DNA of 64,000 bases from Thamnidium elegans (taxonomy: Eukaryota; Mucoromycota; Mucoromycetes; Mucorales; Mucoraceae): positions 181,001 to 245,000 of the forward strand of contig JAIXMG010000028.1 of the NCBI GenBank assembly GCA_025201345.1. Reading direction: 5' to 3'. Position 1 is the first letter of the stretch; each line of letters begins with the position of its first letter. Positions 11,165 through 22,953 of the stretch are shown one piece after another. The position numbers and the translations under genes were made by a program. A model generated the notes under the pieces. It searched no databases. It had not been told where the DNA came from and saw only the letters and a program-made list of their open reading frames with translations.

Positions 11165-13025
11165 TTATCGACACTGCCAAAGTTTAATTGTTTGATCTAC
11201 GCTGCCTGTTGCAACAACAGGACTTGTATGGCAATAACTAAAAAAAAAAAAGGGTTTAGATTACACAGATAAAAAAGAAAGAAAGCAACTTACGCTATAC
11301 ATGTTACAAAGTGAGAATGTGCTTCTAGTGTTTTGGAACATCGACCTGTCTTTAAATCCCAAATTTTAATTGTCTTGTCATCAGAAGCACTTAACAAGTA
11401 TTTTCCACTTGGATGAACAACGAGTCCTCTAACCCAATTGTCATGCCCAACCTGTTTTTTAAAAGGTTAGTAAAAAAAAAAGAGTATACATCTAATTTTT
11501 TTGTGTATACTTTACAAAAGTGTGTAATAATTGTCCATTTGTAGTCCAAATCTTTATTGTCTTGTCTCTTGATCCAGTAATGACATATTGTCCAGCTAAA
11601 GGATCCTTTGTTTTATTCTATACATACAAAAGAACATGTTTACACACACACAGAATAATAATAATATCTTTTATATATAAATTACCTCGTCTCCGATTAA
11701 TTCTTGGATATACTGGTATGAATTAATTGGAGCAAATATTGCACATTCCAAGACATGTTCATGGCCTCTAAATTCCATCTTTGACTCTCCTGTTTGAACA
11801 TCCCAAAGTCTCGCAGTCTAACAACAATACAAATAAGTAAATAAATGCTCTCTCTCTCTTGTCTTTATCTTTACCTGATCGTTTGATGCAGTCACTAAAA
11901 ATCTACCATCCTCACTAGGTACAACAGATCGAACCCAATCTAAATGTCCACTGAATGTTTTTATACAGTAACTACCAAGAGATGAAAAGATTACTTTTTT
12001 TGATGCTCTTTTTTTTGTGTGTGCAGTATATTTTTTTTTTACCCTGATGCTGCATCCCATAATTTGATAGTTTTGTCACGTGATGATGATATGATAGTAT
12101 CTCCAGAAGGTAAATAGTCAACTGAAGATACACTATGATCATGACCGAATAAAGTCTTGATACATTTATAATCGTTATTTACATCCCATACTTTGATAGT
12201 CAAGTCAGCAGAACAAGACACTATTTTTTTTGGAGGTTTAGAAAGCGAAAAAGTATACATATACAAATAACATATATATTACCTAAATGGTTTCCTTTAG
12301 GATCAAAGGCTATATCTTGTACTGACTTGGTATGTCCTTTCAAGGTTCGCTCAAATTCACCAGTTTCATAATCCCAAAGTTTTATAGTTGAATCTTCAGA
12401 AGATGAAGCTAATATCTGATAAACTGGATGAAATACAACACGAGTGATTGGACTCCTATGACCTGTCATGCTCTGTTTCTCAGGGGCGCGAGGGATCCAA
12501 TCGACTGAACTTGTTTGTTTCCGGATAGGTGCATTATTGATTTCTTCCTGCATTTGTGCTGACTTTGTTTCCAATTCCATGATCTTTTTTTTGTAACGTA
12601 AAAAAGAAAAAGTTTTTTTTTGGGTTAGTTTGTAAAAAAGCTTCCCTTTTAAATAGTAATATATACCTTTTTTTGTAATCGAATAACAGAAGTCCATTTC
12701 TTTTCCAATAAGCCTGAATACTTTTGTTTCGGGTCTGAAGTGAAATCTTCAAGATGTGTTTCAGATTTCAACGTATTAAAAGAATCGTTAAATCCGCTCG
12801 CACTGAGATAATCTAGTATAGCCTTATGTCTAGTAAAAAATAAAAGACGTCAATGTTAAAAGATGATGTACTTTTTTTTTGTTTTTTAAAAAAGAAAAAG
12901 AAAAAAAAAGGTACAATTGTCTTCATCTTTCTCTCTCTCTCTCTCTCTTTTTAAACTATTCTTTTTTTTTCTTATCCATTCACTTACAGTTCATCCTTCT
13001 GACGATCAGAAAGAATACTAGTCAT
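11165..13025 (-). CDS. PAC1: LIS1/PAC1/NudF dynein regulator
   Basis: WD40 protein that binds dynein and works with NudE and CLIP-170 in nuclear migration along microtubules. Nine exons: 13025-12988, 12829-12667, 12583-12283, 12220-12043, 11971-11875, about 11817-11686, 11617-11516, 11451-11294, 11237-11165; sum 1242 bases, 413 residues. Order: LisH motif ([14 protein letters not shown]), a short coiled coil ([14 protein letters not shown]), then seven WD repeats, beginning [15 protein letters not shown] and with the diagnostic [29 protein letters not shown] and [17 protein letters not shown]. Length matches the family (about 410). It lies head-to-tail behind the carnitine acetyltransferase gene with 407 bases between. 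Confidence 0.93.
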
Positions 13026-13432
13026 TATATTTAAAAAAGTAATTAAGTATTAAAAGAAAAAAAAAAGGTTAAAGTAAAAAAGAAAAAAAAAATGTTTTTT
13101 TTTTAAAAAAAAAAAGTGACGCAAAATTAAAAAGAGAGAGAGAGGGGGGGAAATCACTTGACTGTTACGAGACGGAAGAGTGTTACGGAATTGTACCGAG
13201 TTCCATCTTGGTACTGTCAAAGATAAAAACCTTACGAAGCAGTCCTATTTTTGTTGTTGTTGCTTTGTACAACATTCACTTTTTTTTTAAAAAAAGAAAC
13301 TGTATCCATAGTAACTAACAAAGTTCTTTTTTTTGCATGAATTTATTTGATAAAGGTGTTTTTATATGTGTGTATATATATGGCAGGAGATAATCTATAT
13401 GCTTTTGTATCTTCTTTTAAGAATAAATAAAA
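13026..13432. other. spacer upstream of PAC1
   Basis: Homopolymers and an AG repeat (13132-13146); contains the PAC1 promoter and the 3' flank of the carnitine acetyltransferase gene. Nothing else seen. Confidence 0.5.
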
Positions 13433-15737
13433 TTACAATTTAGCTTCTGCGTTGATTTCAGTAGTCATCAAGTCTCTTAAATCGTTAGCAGCTTCTTCAA
13501 GACAATGCTTAAAGTGATGAGTACCGTTAATATATTTAGTACCGCACACCTCAAGGTCCTTGACACTAGCTACGTTAAATTGAAGAGCGTTGTTCTTGAT
13601 CATATAAGCACAACCAAAGCCATCGTTCACAACTTGACCCCAACCATAACCATCAAAGTTTTCAGAGGATAATTGGGAGGTAGAGAGGTACCAGTGAGAA
13701 GAGTAAGCGTTGACAGGTTGAGTGAATAATTCTGGCTTTTGTTCATCAGATTGAATACAGTTCTTTAAGCCAAACAAGTGACGATCAACACCGTGACCAT
13801 TAACAGCATCAGCCATGTAAGCACCTTGTACCTTGAGAGCAGATCTAAGAGCAGAGATCTTGGATTCGTTACTGGCTAAAGGATCTTCCATCTTCTTGAC
13901 AAAGGCAACGGATTCAGTAGTTACAGTACGAGCAGTCTCAGTACGTCCACGTTGGAACTTTCTGGTTTGAGCAGATTCGTAGGTAGGACGAGAGGTGCCA
14001 AACATTTTATAGTAAGCCAACTGAATGACCATTTGAGCATAACCGTCAGGAGAACACTTGAACTTCTTGATTAAACTCTTACCGTAGGATTGGTAGGATA
14101 AAACAGTTAACTCATGCTTATTGATCAACTTGTCAAAGTTCTCACTAGCTGCTGCTACATCTTGTTCAATTTGTGGCGTGGTTTTGAATTGAAGTAATTG
14201 GGGTTCAGGAATATCTGAACGAATTTCAATCGAACCATGATTTATTTTATCTTTGCTTAATCTAGTATAAAATATGTGTGTGTGAGAAAAAAAATTGAAT
14301 AAATGTGGGGTAAATTTTTGATTACATAAAAAAAAAAAAAAAAAAACTTTAATACTTTACCCTTCACAGACATATTCATTTAAGCGACAAGTGTTGGTAC
14401 CATCCATACAAGAATGCTATTATTATTATATTAGTTTTTATGTACGATTATAAACTCTCAATTATATTTACCTCGCCCATGAAACCAGCTTTACCATTCT
14501 CAAATACAATAAATTGGAGTGGCTTATCAAAGAAACGGTTACGACCATCTCCGTGCCAACAAGCACGAGAGCCCTCGTCACGGGTAACTGGAGTTTGATC
14601 ATCAAGGCAAATTACAAAATCAGATGACTCAACTTTTTCTAACAAATTTGCATTTTCGGGATTGGCAGCCACCAAATTTTCCCTATACTGTGTTACATGC
14701 CCTTTTAGTATTATAAACTCCACACAATTTTTTTTTTAAGTTACCTCTGTCCATTTATCACGATTATCAGAAGTTAAGATACCAATAGGAAGTCCCTTAT
14801 CTTTACCGGCTTGGTTAATGATACGGTTAAATTGATTTTCAAGTTCCGCTGTAGATAATTGTTGACCTTGGTAGATGGTATCAACTACATAGAATTTGTT
14901 TTTACGAATTACTACCACGTGGTTATTCTTGACAGGGTCAAAGATTGCCTCATAGTCAGAAGGCTTCTTGGGCATACGGCAATTGTTGAACATATACTTG
15001 TAAGAATCCATACACATGGGTTCTCCTTTTGCCATTTCAATAGAAAGAGTTTTACTGCAAAAAAAAAGGATTAGTTTTCTCTCTCTCTCTCTCTTATATA
15101 CGACTTACTCTACAACTTGTTTCTTAAATTCAAGTGCAGCAGTAGTAATAGCAGCAGCACGTTGAGCAGGATCCTTTCTTAACTTATCATCCTTGAACAA
15201 GAAAAAGTAACTAACATAAATAACAACAGGATCGCGATATCCCATATAAGCTTGATCCAACCACCAATCCTCCATCCAGTTGACTACACTGGGATCATTG
15301 AATCTAGCCAATAAACGCTCTTGCAACTTGGTTCCAAGTCCACCAGGAGCTTCAAAATCCTTGGCTGCTTGCTCGGTCTTTTGATATTCAGCATCATCCA
15401 AAAGTGGACGCACTGATTGCAAGTACTTGGTTAAAGTAGCACTTAAAGCAGGTACAGGTAATTTAGGCAAATTGGCTTGGTATTTCAACATGGGTCCAGC
15501 TGCGTTAGGGTCAATAGGTGTCTTGGGAACTGGTTTCACTGTAGACATGGTACGACGACCTACTGCCGACTTCTAAAGAAGAAAAAAAAAAGGAGGGGAG
15601 GGGAGGTTTGAGGTTATTTTTTTTTTCTTCAGCCTTTGTTTTCTTCCAAGAAAAAAAAACAAATAAAACCAGGTTATACTTACAGCAGCCATAGTGAAAC
15701 GAGGAGACACTCTTGTAGCGTTTCTAAGAAAAGACAT
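13433..15737 (-). CDS. CAT2: carnitine O-acetyltransferase, mitochondrial/peroxisomal
   Basis: Transfers acetyl between CoA and carnitine, so that acetyl units can leave peroxisomes and enter mitochondria. Six exons: 15737-15684, 15572-15109, 15054-14745, 14687-14472, 14416-14361, 14261-13433; 1929 bases, 642 residues. Exon 1 encodes MSFLRNATRVSPRFTMAA, a typical cleavable mitochondrial presequence; a second Met (MSTVKPVPKT, at 15548) lies just inside exon 2. The choline/carnitine acyltransferase fold shows LPKLPVPAL, WMEDWWLD, the catalytic His in GEHSCMDGT, and NGHGVDRHLFGL. The protein ends in AKL, a PTS1 peroxisomal signal. The 14744-14688 intron was placed so that WTE joins YRENLVAANPENA, which matches the family. 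The carnitine carrier gene lies just upstream on the same strand. Confidence 0.92.
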
Positions 15738-16059
15738 TTTTTTTTTTCGGTAAAAGAGAAAGATAAAAAGGGAAAAATATAAAACGAAAAATATAGCGAT
15801 ATTTAAGTTCTAAATAAAAAAATAAAAAGTGACTGAAACTTTAAAAAAAACTAGTATTAAATTTGTGTCAGCAAAATTAAGTGTTACACTAACAGAAAAG
15901 ATATATGTTATTACAAATAAAAAAAGCAGAGATCACCCCCGCATTTTTTTCCCGTTGTATTACACTTTTTTTTTTTTTTTTTTTTTTTTTTTGCTTAAAT
16001 GTTTTCTTTATTTATAATAATCTATACAATGTGTTTAATATCAAAAAAAAAAAAAAAAA

Positions 16060-17166
16060 TTAAAAGGCCATATTCATAGCTCTCATGGAATATTCTACAC
16101 CCAAGAAAGTAGCAGCGTTAGCAGGGAAAGCTCTCAACATGGCAGGACCAAGACCCTTAAACAAAGCTTGAGGACCATCAGCCTTAAGAGTCTTTTTAAG
16201 ACAATCACCTAATCCACTGTAAGTACCAGCGGGAGCAGATTGCAAGCGAGACTTGAGAACATCAGGAGGAATAGCAATAGTCCACATAGCAACACCAGCC
16301 ATACCTTTTTTTTTTAAAAAGAGTATAATTAAAAAAAAGCTTCCTTAAATAAAATAAATAAAAACTTACCACCAGCAAATAAAACAGCACCGAAACTTAA
16401 ATCTTCGGGACGAGTACCTTCAGGGGTAAGTTGTTTCTTGATTAACTCATAAGCAACAAAGTAAGCAGCAGAACCGGGAGAATCACGTAATAAAGTAGCA
16501 CCAGTACCTCTCCAAATAGATCTTACACCACCTTCCTTGTACAACTGACGAACAACATCCAAAGGACCCTTATATTTTTGCTCACCACCTTGACCTTGAA
16601 TTTGCATCAAGACCTTGACACGTTCAGAAGGTGCCATGAATAATGTAGTAGGTACTGCTGAAAATGCACCAGCAAATGTAATCTCGGCCAAAGTAAGTTG
16701 CTTACTGGTGTTTTCTTTATCTGTTCTTAATCCATAAACAATCTTCTTACCGAGATCATAAGACTATTTGTACACATATATCGTCAGTATATTTATTTTA
16801 TGTAAGTGACCATAAAAAACTTACCCAGAAAGAAACAGCAAAGATAGGTGTAATACTAGCTAAAGGTGTAGCCATACCACGATATAAACCAAACATACCA
16901 TCTTTCTTTACAATTTGCTTAAAACAATCAGCCGTGTTCTTATAAACGCCTTCACTGGTCTGAAGACGAACCTTGACGAGATCAAAAGGTTGACTAAAAA
17001 CAGAACATATAAGTAAAACTCGAAGTACACATTTTTTTTTTATAATAAAAATTTACCCAACTAAAACAGAGGCCATACCACCGAAACCACCGGAAAGGAA
17101 TGACTTTACAGAAGATGCGGTACTAGTCTTTACTTCGATAACAGGCTTGAGTTCTTCAGCAGACAT
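16060..17166 (-). CDS. CRC1: mitochondrial carnitine/acylcarnitine carrier
   Basis: Inner-membrane SLC25 exchanger for carnitine and acylcarnitines. Four exons: 17166-17057, 16993-16825, 16763-16370, 16304-16060; 918 bases, 305 residues, the usual length. Three carrier repeats are visible with the signatures GQPFDLVKVRLQT, MAPSERVKVLMQIQ and IPPDVLKSRLQSAPAGTYSG. The second (SERVKVLMQ) and third (PPDVLKSR) are characteristic of the carnitine subfamily rather than ornithine carriers. There is no cleavable presequence, as expected. The neighbouring gene downstream on the same strand encodes carnitine acetyltransferase, the enzyme that makes its substrate; the two genes are 322 bases apart. Confidence 0.92.
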
Positions 17167-18314
17167 TTTTATTATATATATATATTAAAGAGAAGAAGTT
17201 AAAAAAAGAAGTTCGAAATTTTTTTTGATAAAAGATTGCGGGGTGAGAGTTTTATTCGGCATTTGAAATAAGCTAAATAAGGGGGTGCAACACCATATGA
17301 TTTTTTATTATCTACCTGTCATCAGAATTAAGGTGGTGGCTTGCTAGCCCTTTTTTTTCCCACCGTGTATCTTCTGTACGTCATCTAATCATGTACTTGA
17401 ACAGATTACTTTTTCGCATCGATAAGAGTACAGGTGTAATCTCAATGTTTTTGGGGGAAGTAGTTAGCTGTAAAATAAATCGTTTCAATAAAATTACACA
17501 TGAAACCTTTTTTGCTTCTTTACCTTTAAGAAGCAGTGTATATTTTAAATTCAGGCTTTAAAAAAAAAAAAAAGTCTATATATACACGCACAAAAAAGAA
17601 GAGGAGAGCCCATAAAACACGGGTAAAATTTAAATTTATATATAAAAAACGGTTTTTCGTATGTATCAGTGTAAATTTTAACTGAGCGTTCTTTTTAAAC
17701 AAACTGATACTAATTACATAATTTTCTATTGTAAAAAGGAGGAAGGTTTTATTTTAGATATTTGTTTATATAATTCTTTTGGCTTAAAAAGGATGATTCC
17801 TCAAAATGTAATTTAGGTCAGGGTTTGTTGTGTTACTTTTTAGCGAATTACATGTTTCTGTATAAATTTTTGTTTAGTGGTAATACTACAATATATTTTT
17901 AAAAAGGAGTGCGTATACGTCGCTCTTTTTTTTAATCGTGATTGATAATGGACTAACTAAATCTTAGCATTAAATGCAGAAAAAAGGGGGCGCGCGCGGG
18001 AGAAGGAGTTTATTTTTATTTTGACAAGACTTAAGGCGCTCATATGGTAGGTCGATCGAGCCGTCGCTAGAGCGGAAAAAACAGTTTGATTGTACCTGTC
18101 TGTGTATCTTTAGTTAGTGCTATACATGTATAATGAATCTCGAAAAATATTTTTTTATTAAATGCCGATTTTTTTTTTTAATGTGAGTGTATTATAAAAA
18201 GACGCTTATAAAAAAGTCAATTACTATGCGTAACATAATTTATTTGCATTTTCTTGACGCGAAAAAAGCATTTCATTACCATTTTTTTCCAAAGTGTGGC
18301 GGCTAACTGGTGGT
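17167..18314. other. 1.1-kb spacer upstream of CRC1
   Basis: AT-rich, without open frames of note. A short GC island (CGCGCGCGGG near 17990) and a GGTCGATCGAGCC stretch near 18050 were examined; no tRNA could be folded around it. The end abuts the TA at which the next element is inserted. Confidence 0.5.
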
Positions 18315-18316
18315 TA

Positions 18317-19784
18317 CTGGGTTTCCCCGCTCATTTTCCAGAATTGAGTGTAATTTTTCACTTAATTAGCAATGAACATTAAACGAAATGTCTATCCAAA
18401 AGGAGAATGAAGTAGTTACTGAAGAGATATATGTTAGCTTATATCAAAAGCGCAGTGAGCCTACTAAAATAGACATCTGTACGGCAATGGAGTGATGAAG
18501 AACTATCTGATGAATTAGGTTTAGATTTGAAAGAAGAGAAAGTAGAAGTAGAAGAAAAAAATTAAGAGGAAGAAGAAGAAGAAGTAGAGAAAACGTTGGA
18601 AGAGGTGAATGCTCATGTCAAAGAGTATTTCGATGCACATTTGAATCAACCTGAGCTGAAACTGAAATCTGATAGAAAAAAAAACATACAAGAAGTATAC
18701 TGATGAACAAATTGACTTAATTATTGACTTAATTTCTGCAGAGTCCGATGTCAAACCAGCTTGTTGAGTACAGGTATTTCCTTGTGGTCTGGGTACAAAT
18801 ACAGAAAAACTTTCAGAGATAATCCTGAAAATGGACTTATTTGTAAAAAAAGAGAGGTAGAAAAGGATCGTTGTTTAAGTTACAACAGCGATCTGCGCTT
18901 CACAGTTTCATGCGAACTGTTTGTGCTCTCTCTATGAAGAGATTAGAAAAAATTCCTACCAGGAGAAATCGTATTGAAGTAATCGAACAAAGAAAAACAG
19001 AAGTAGAAAAATAGATAGCCGATGATAATACGGACTTCCTAAAAAATCGTGTCATTATAGATGAGGCTGGTTTTAATACCAACATCACTCGTAATAGGGA
19101 ATGGTCGAAAAAAGATACACCTGCCAAGCAATCGTCCCTTCTGCATGCAGCACTTCGATTACGATTTTGGGTGCAATTTCAGTTGATGGCGTTATTGATA
19201 TTTCCCTTCGAAAGCCCACATTTTCTGCTGGTGGTACGAAGAGAAAAGTAAACGGAAAAAAAAGTGAAGATCAATGGCTGGTAGGGACAAGATCTGAACA
19301 CTTTCTCGCTTATTTGAGTAATATAATGTATTGTTTAAATAGAAACGGGCTTCAAGGCTATTATATCGTAATGGACAATGCTCCAATTCACAAGCCTGCT
19401 CATATTAAAGAGGCTGTTGAAAACAGAAGGTATAAGTGTGTTTATTTACCAGCATACTCTCCCTTTTTTTTTTGAATCCAATTGAAGAATTTTGGTCAAA
19501 AGTGAAAGCTGGTATCAAGAGAAGCCCTCTTGATTCTGGTAATTTATTGACGCCTATAATAATGGACTCTGTTTCGAAGGTTACTTTGAGTGATTGTAGA
19601 GGTTAGATAAGTCATTCTATTTTTTTCCTCGTTGTATCGCAAAAGAAAACATGTTTAGTTTATTGTAAAAAATAAAAATAAAATCAGTGCCTATTTTGGA
19701 AAAAATTGTTGCCACTTTTGGAAAAATAGTGACGGGTTTTGGAAAAATTACGCTCAATTTTGGAAAATGAGCTGGGAAACCCAG
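18317..19784. mobile_element. decayed IS630-Tc1-mariner (DD34E) transposon with terminal inverted repeats
   Basis: Imperfect terminal inverted repeats of about 43 bases with 3 mismatches begin CTGGGTTTCCC at 18317 and end at 19784. Both are flanked by TA, the target duplication of this superfamily. The element is 1468 bases long. The right end carries four spaced copies of TTTTGGAAAA (about 19696-19765), probably transposase-binding sites. It encodes one plus-strand transposase pseudogene, described separately. Confidence 0.85.
18388..19600 (+). pseudogene. DDE_3-type transposase, broken
   Basis: Transposase of the element at 18317-19784. Recognisable blocks are DEAGFNTNITRNREW (first catalytic Asp, near 19060), YIVMDNAPIHKPAHIKEA (second Asp, near 19375) and NPIEEFWSKVKAGIK (Glu, near 19490). 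The spacing between the last two acidic residues is 34. The N-terminal third is split by several stops (for example TGA near 18491) and frame changes. A T run at 19464-19474 breaks the frame within the YLPAYSP...NPIEEFW block. The longest open piece is 19101-19475. It cannot make an active protein as it stands. Confidence 0.8.
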
Positions 19785-19868
19785 TACACCAAAGGAAAAA
19801 TAAAAATATTTTCCCTCTCTTATTTTTAAAATCTTTTCTTTTTTTTCATATAAAGAAGTTATAATAGA

Positions 19869-20178
19869 ATGCCTGGATCTAGAGAAGACGGTCAAGGATA
19901 TCAACAATGTAAATTTCAATAAAATCTTTTTCTTTTTATATATACATATATCTTTTTATTTTATTTATTTCATAAATGTCTGACGTAATTTCATACAAAA
20001 GATGACGGAGGATATCAACAATCTAGTAACGATTATCCTTCCTACGGTGGAAGCAATGGACCCAGCGGAGGGTTCAGAGATCGTGGTTATGGTAGACAAG
20101 ATCGATACAATCAAGAATCTAGATACGATAGTAGACCTCCAGTAAACGACAGTGGTAAACTATTCTTTTTAAATCCTT

Positions 20179-20227
<49 letters not shown>

Positions 20228-21288
20228 GTGTGTATTTATTCTTCTTTTTTTCATAATAGGTATTCATAGAATTGAAGATACAGTTTATATTAATAATTTA
20301 CCTCAAGATGTAACTGAGGAAAAACTTGCTGAGCATTTTGGATCTATTGGAATTATCAAGACTGATAAAAAGTTGAAGAAACCCAAGAGTAAGAGAAAGT
20401 TATATAGCTTCTTTTTTTTATCTTATGTAAAATGAGCTAACTTTTTTCTTTTTTGTTAGTTTGGATTTATGTTGATAAAACCACTAATCTTCCCAAGGGA
20501 GATGGTAAATATTTCTGCAAATATATATATATATATATATATACATATATGTATATTAAGTTATATATATTTTTTTTAGCTACCTTAACTTATGATGATC
20601 CTCCTTCTGCCGATGCAGCCATTCAATGGTTTGGTGGCAAAGAATTTATGGGAAATATTATTGAAGTTACAAAAGCCGAAAGAAAGATGACTATTCCACG
20701 TAAGTATCCTAATAAAAATAAAACTATACAAAGCATTAATTTTAAAAAAAAAAATAGCTGAGAGAGGTTCTGGTGGCTTCGGTGGTGATCGTCGTGGCGG
20801 AAGAGGTGGATTCCGTGACCATAGTGGAGGTGGACGTGGAGGCGGTATGGGTGGCGGTGGAGGTGGTAGAGAACCCAGAGAAGGAGATTGGACCTGTGAT
20901 GGGTAAAGCAAAGATAAATTGTAAATTAATGCTGTTATTAATAATTATGTAATAATTTAGGTGTAGCGCTAATAACTTTTCCAGAAGAGATGAATGTTTT
21001 AAATGCCACGCACAAAAGCCAGGCGGTGCTGGTGGTAGCGGCGGTGGTAGTAGAAGAGGTGGTGGTGGAGGAGGAGGAGATAGAGGTAGTTACCGCGGAG
21101 ACCGTAGCGGTGGAGATCGCGGTGGTGACCGTGGAGATCGCGGAGACCGTGGAGACCGTGACCGTGGAGATCGTGGAGACCGTGGAGGAGATAGAAGAGA
21201 ACGTTTTGATGATAGAAGTCGCGGTGGAGGAAGAGATGATTACCGTAAAGATACTAGTAGACATGAAAGACGCGACAGACCTTATTAA
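19869..21288 (+). CDS. FUS/EWS/TAF15-like RNA-binding protein (RRM, RGG, RanBP2 zinc finger)
   Basis: Seven exons: 19869-19908, 20002-20154, 20260-20388, 20460-20504, 20580-20699, 20758-20902, 20961-21288; 960 bases, 319 residues. Order: a Gly/Tyr/Gln/Ser-rich N-terminus (residues 1-65), one RRM at about 68-165 (DTVYINNLPQDVTEEKLAEH as RNP2 region, then PKGDATLTYDDPPSA), an RGG-rich linker, a RanBP2-type zinc finger at about 208-235 (WTCDGCSANNFSRRDECFKC) and a long Arg/Gly/Asp C-terminus. This domain order is that of animal FUS, EWSR1 and TAF15, which couple transcription to splicing and form condensates. The intron after exon 2 contains a run of 45 T. Antisense open frames across the RGG region are codon artefacts. 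Confidence 0.88.
20181..20225. repeat. T45 homopolymer inside an intron
   Basis: Forty-five consecutive T in intron 2 of the FUS-like gene, about 35 bases upstream of the 3' splice site. It is the longest homopolymer seen in the window. Confidence 0.85.
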
Positions 21289-21786
21289 AATGTGTAAATA
21301 TATAAATAAATAAAAAACGTGCAGGGAGAAGATTTTTTTTTTTATTATTAGCATATGTAAAATTACTTTATATGGAATTGCCACAAACTTCTATACGTTT
21401 AAGCACGAGTTGTAATTTAACACAAGGTGATTTATTCCTTAATCGCCCGTGGGACCCAACTTACACTACAAACCTCCTTTAATTCTCCTCAAAAAAAAGT
21501 TAGTTAAGGGAGTTGAATTACTATGATTGGTTATCTAATTTATGTGCTTCCCTTTTAAAGCATATTGAACGGTGCATTTGGATTAAAAGGTAGTATAATG
21601 TTTATTGTTCTTTTTTATTTCCCCTTCTCTTTTATAGCCTTTTTTTTTTTATCTCCTCCTTTCCAACTCTTTCCTTTTCACTCCACACCTCCCTAAAAAA
21701 GAAAAAAAAAAGAGAGGAAAGAAAAAAAACAGAGGAAAAAAAGAGAGGAAAATTATTTATATAAACAACAAATACGAAATACATAT

Positions 21787-21825
<39 letters not shown>

Positions 21826-22011
21826 CCTTTTTTTTTATTCACTCACTCACTCTCTTACTTTTTTTTCCTTCTTCTTTCTTTCTTTCTTCTTCTTCTCTCT
21901 TTCTGTTTGTATATATATATATAATAGTATATATATATACACAACAACAACAACAACAACAACAAAAATAGTCGTACACACACACACATACACACACACA
22001 CACAAATAGCA
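21289..22011. other. spacer and long leader of the cyclin gene
   Basis: Contains a T run of about 32 at 21790, a CT-rich tract (21840-21905), a (CAA)n run near 21942-21965 and a (CA)n run near 21977-22005 directly before the ATG. Low-complexity leaders of this kind recur upstream of regulatory genes in this window. No gene seen. Confidence 0.6.
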
Positions 22012-22913
22012 ATGACCTCTCTTTTATCTATTCAATATGTTACATCTCTACCAGAAGTTGTTCATTCAGAAAAAGAATTGTTTAAACTTCGAAATATTTT
22101 ACCACAAAAAAAGACAACAATACAACCTCCTTTGAATAATAATAGATTAGCCTATGTTGATGCCCTTGTTGGTAAATAATAATAATAATAATCATAATAA
22201 TGTTGAATTTAAAATTTAATTTATACATACAGATGCAAACGCACTTGTAATTGAATCTATATGGAAAATACCTAAATCGAATAATACAGCAGCTGTAGTA
22301 CCATTAAGAACATTTATTCAAGAAGTCTTAAAGAGAAGTAGAACGACTTATTCTACATTACAAACCGCATTATTTTATTTATTTCGTTCAAGACCTGAAA
22401 TTAAATTACACATGACAAGAATGCAACAACAATCAACACAGTGGGAAGATGCTTATGTTAGTTGTGGTCGACGTATGTTTTTAGCAAGTTTAGTTGTTGC
22501 CTCTAAATTTGTACAAGATAAAACGTATCGTAATTCAGCTTGGGCAAAGATAGCTGGTTTACCTGTTGCTGAAATCAATGCTGCTGAAAGAATCTTTTTA
22601 AACATTATTGATTATCGACTTTATATTTCTCAACCAACTTTTGAAAAATGGCATCACTTATTACATTTACATGTAGAAGCAAAGACATTGAATCAACCAA
22701 ATAACTTGCAAGATTTTAGTAATTTAGCTTTCGCTCCAATTGAATTATATCATACACCAACACCTTCTTTTCATTATAATTATATTCATAAACCAACCCA
22801 TTGCATCAGTCCAACTACTCCAACTTCGTCTCCTCCACGTAATAGTAATCACGGTTGGACAATCGTACTTTCTCCTACCACTTTCTTAAATGATAATCGA
22901 AAGAGATGCTACC

Positions 22914-22953
<40 letters not shown>

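Noticed and set aside
14448..14723. Separate small gene starting MEFIILKGHV
   Set aside because: It is exon 4 of the carnitine acetyltransferase plus read-through of intron; splicing at 14687 restores the family sequence.
18030..18090. Possible tRNA (GGTCGATCGAGCC resembles a B box)
   Set aside because: No A box at the right distance and no acceptor or anticodon stem could be paired.
20938..21384. Minus-strand Ser/Thr-rich open frame opposite the FUS-like gene
   Set aside because: Artefact of RGG-coding repeats read antisense; the plus strand has the RRM, zinc finger and matching splice sites.
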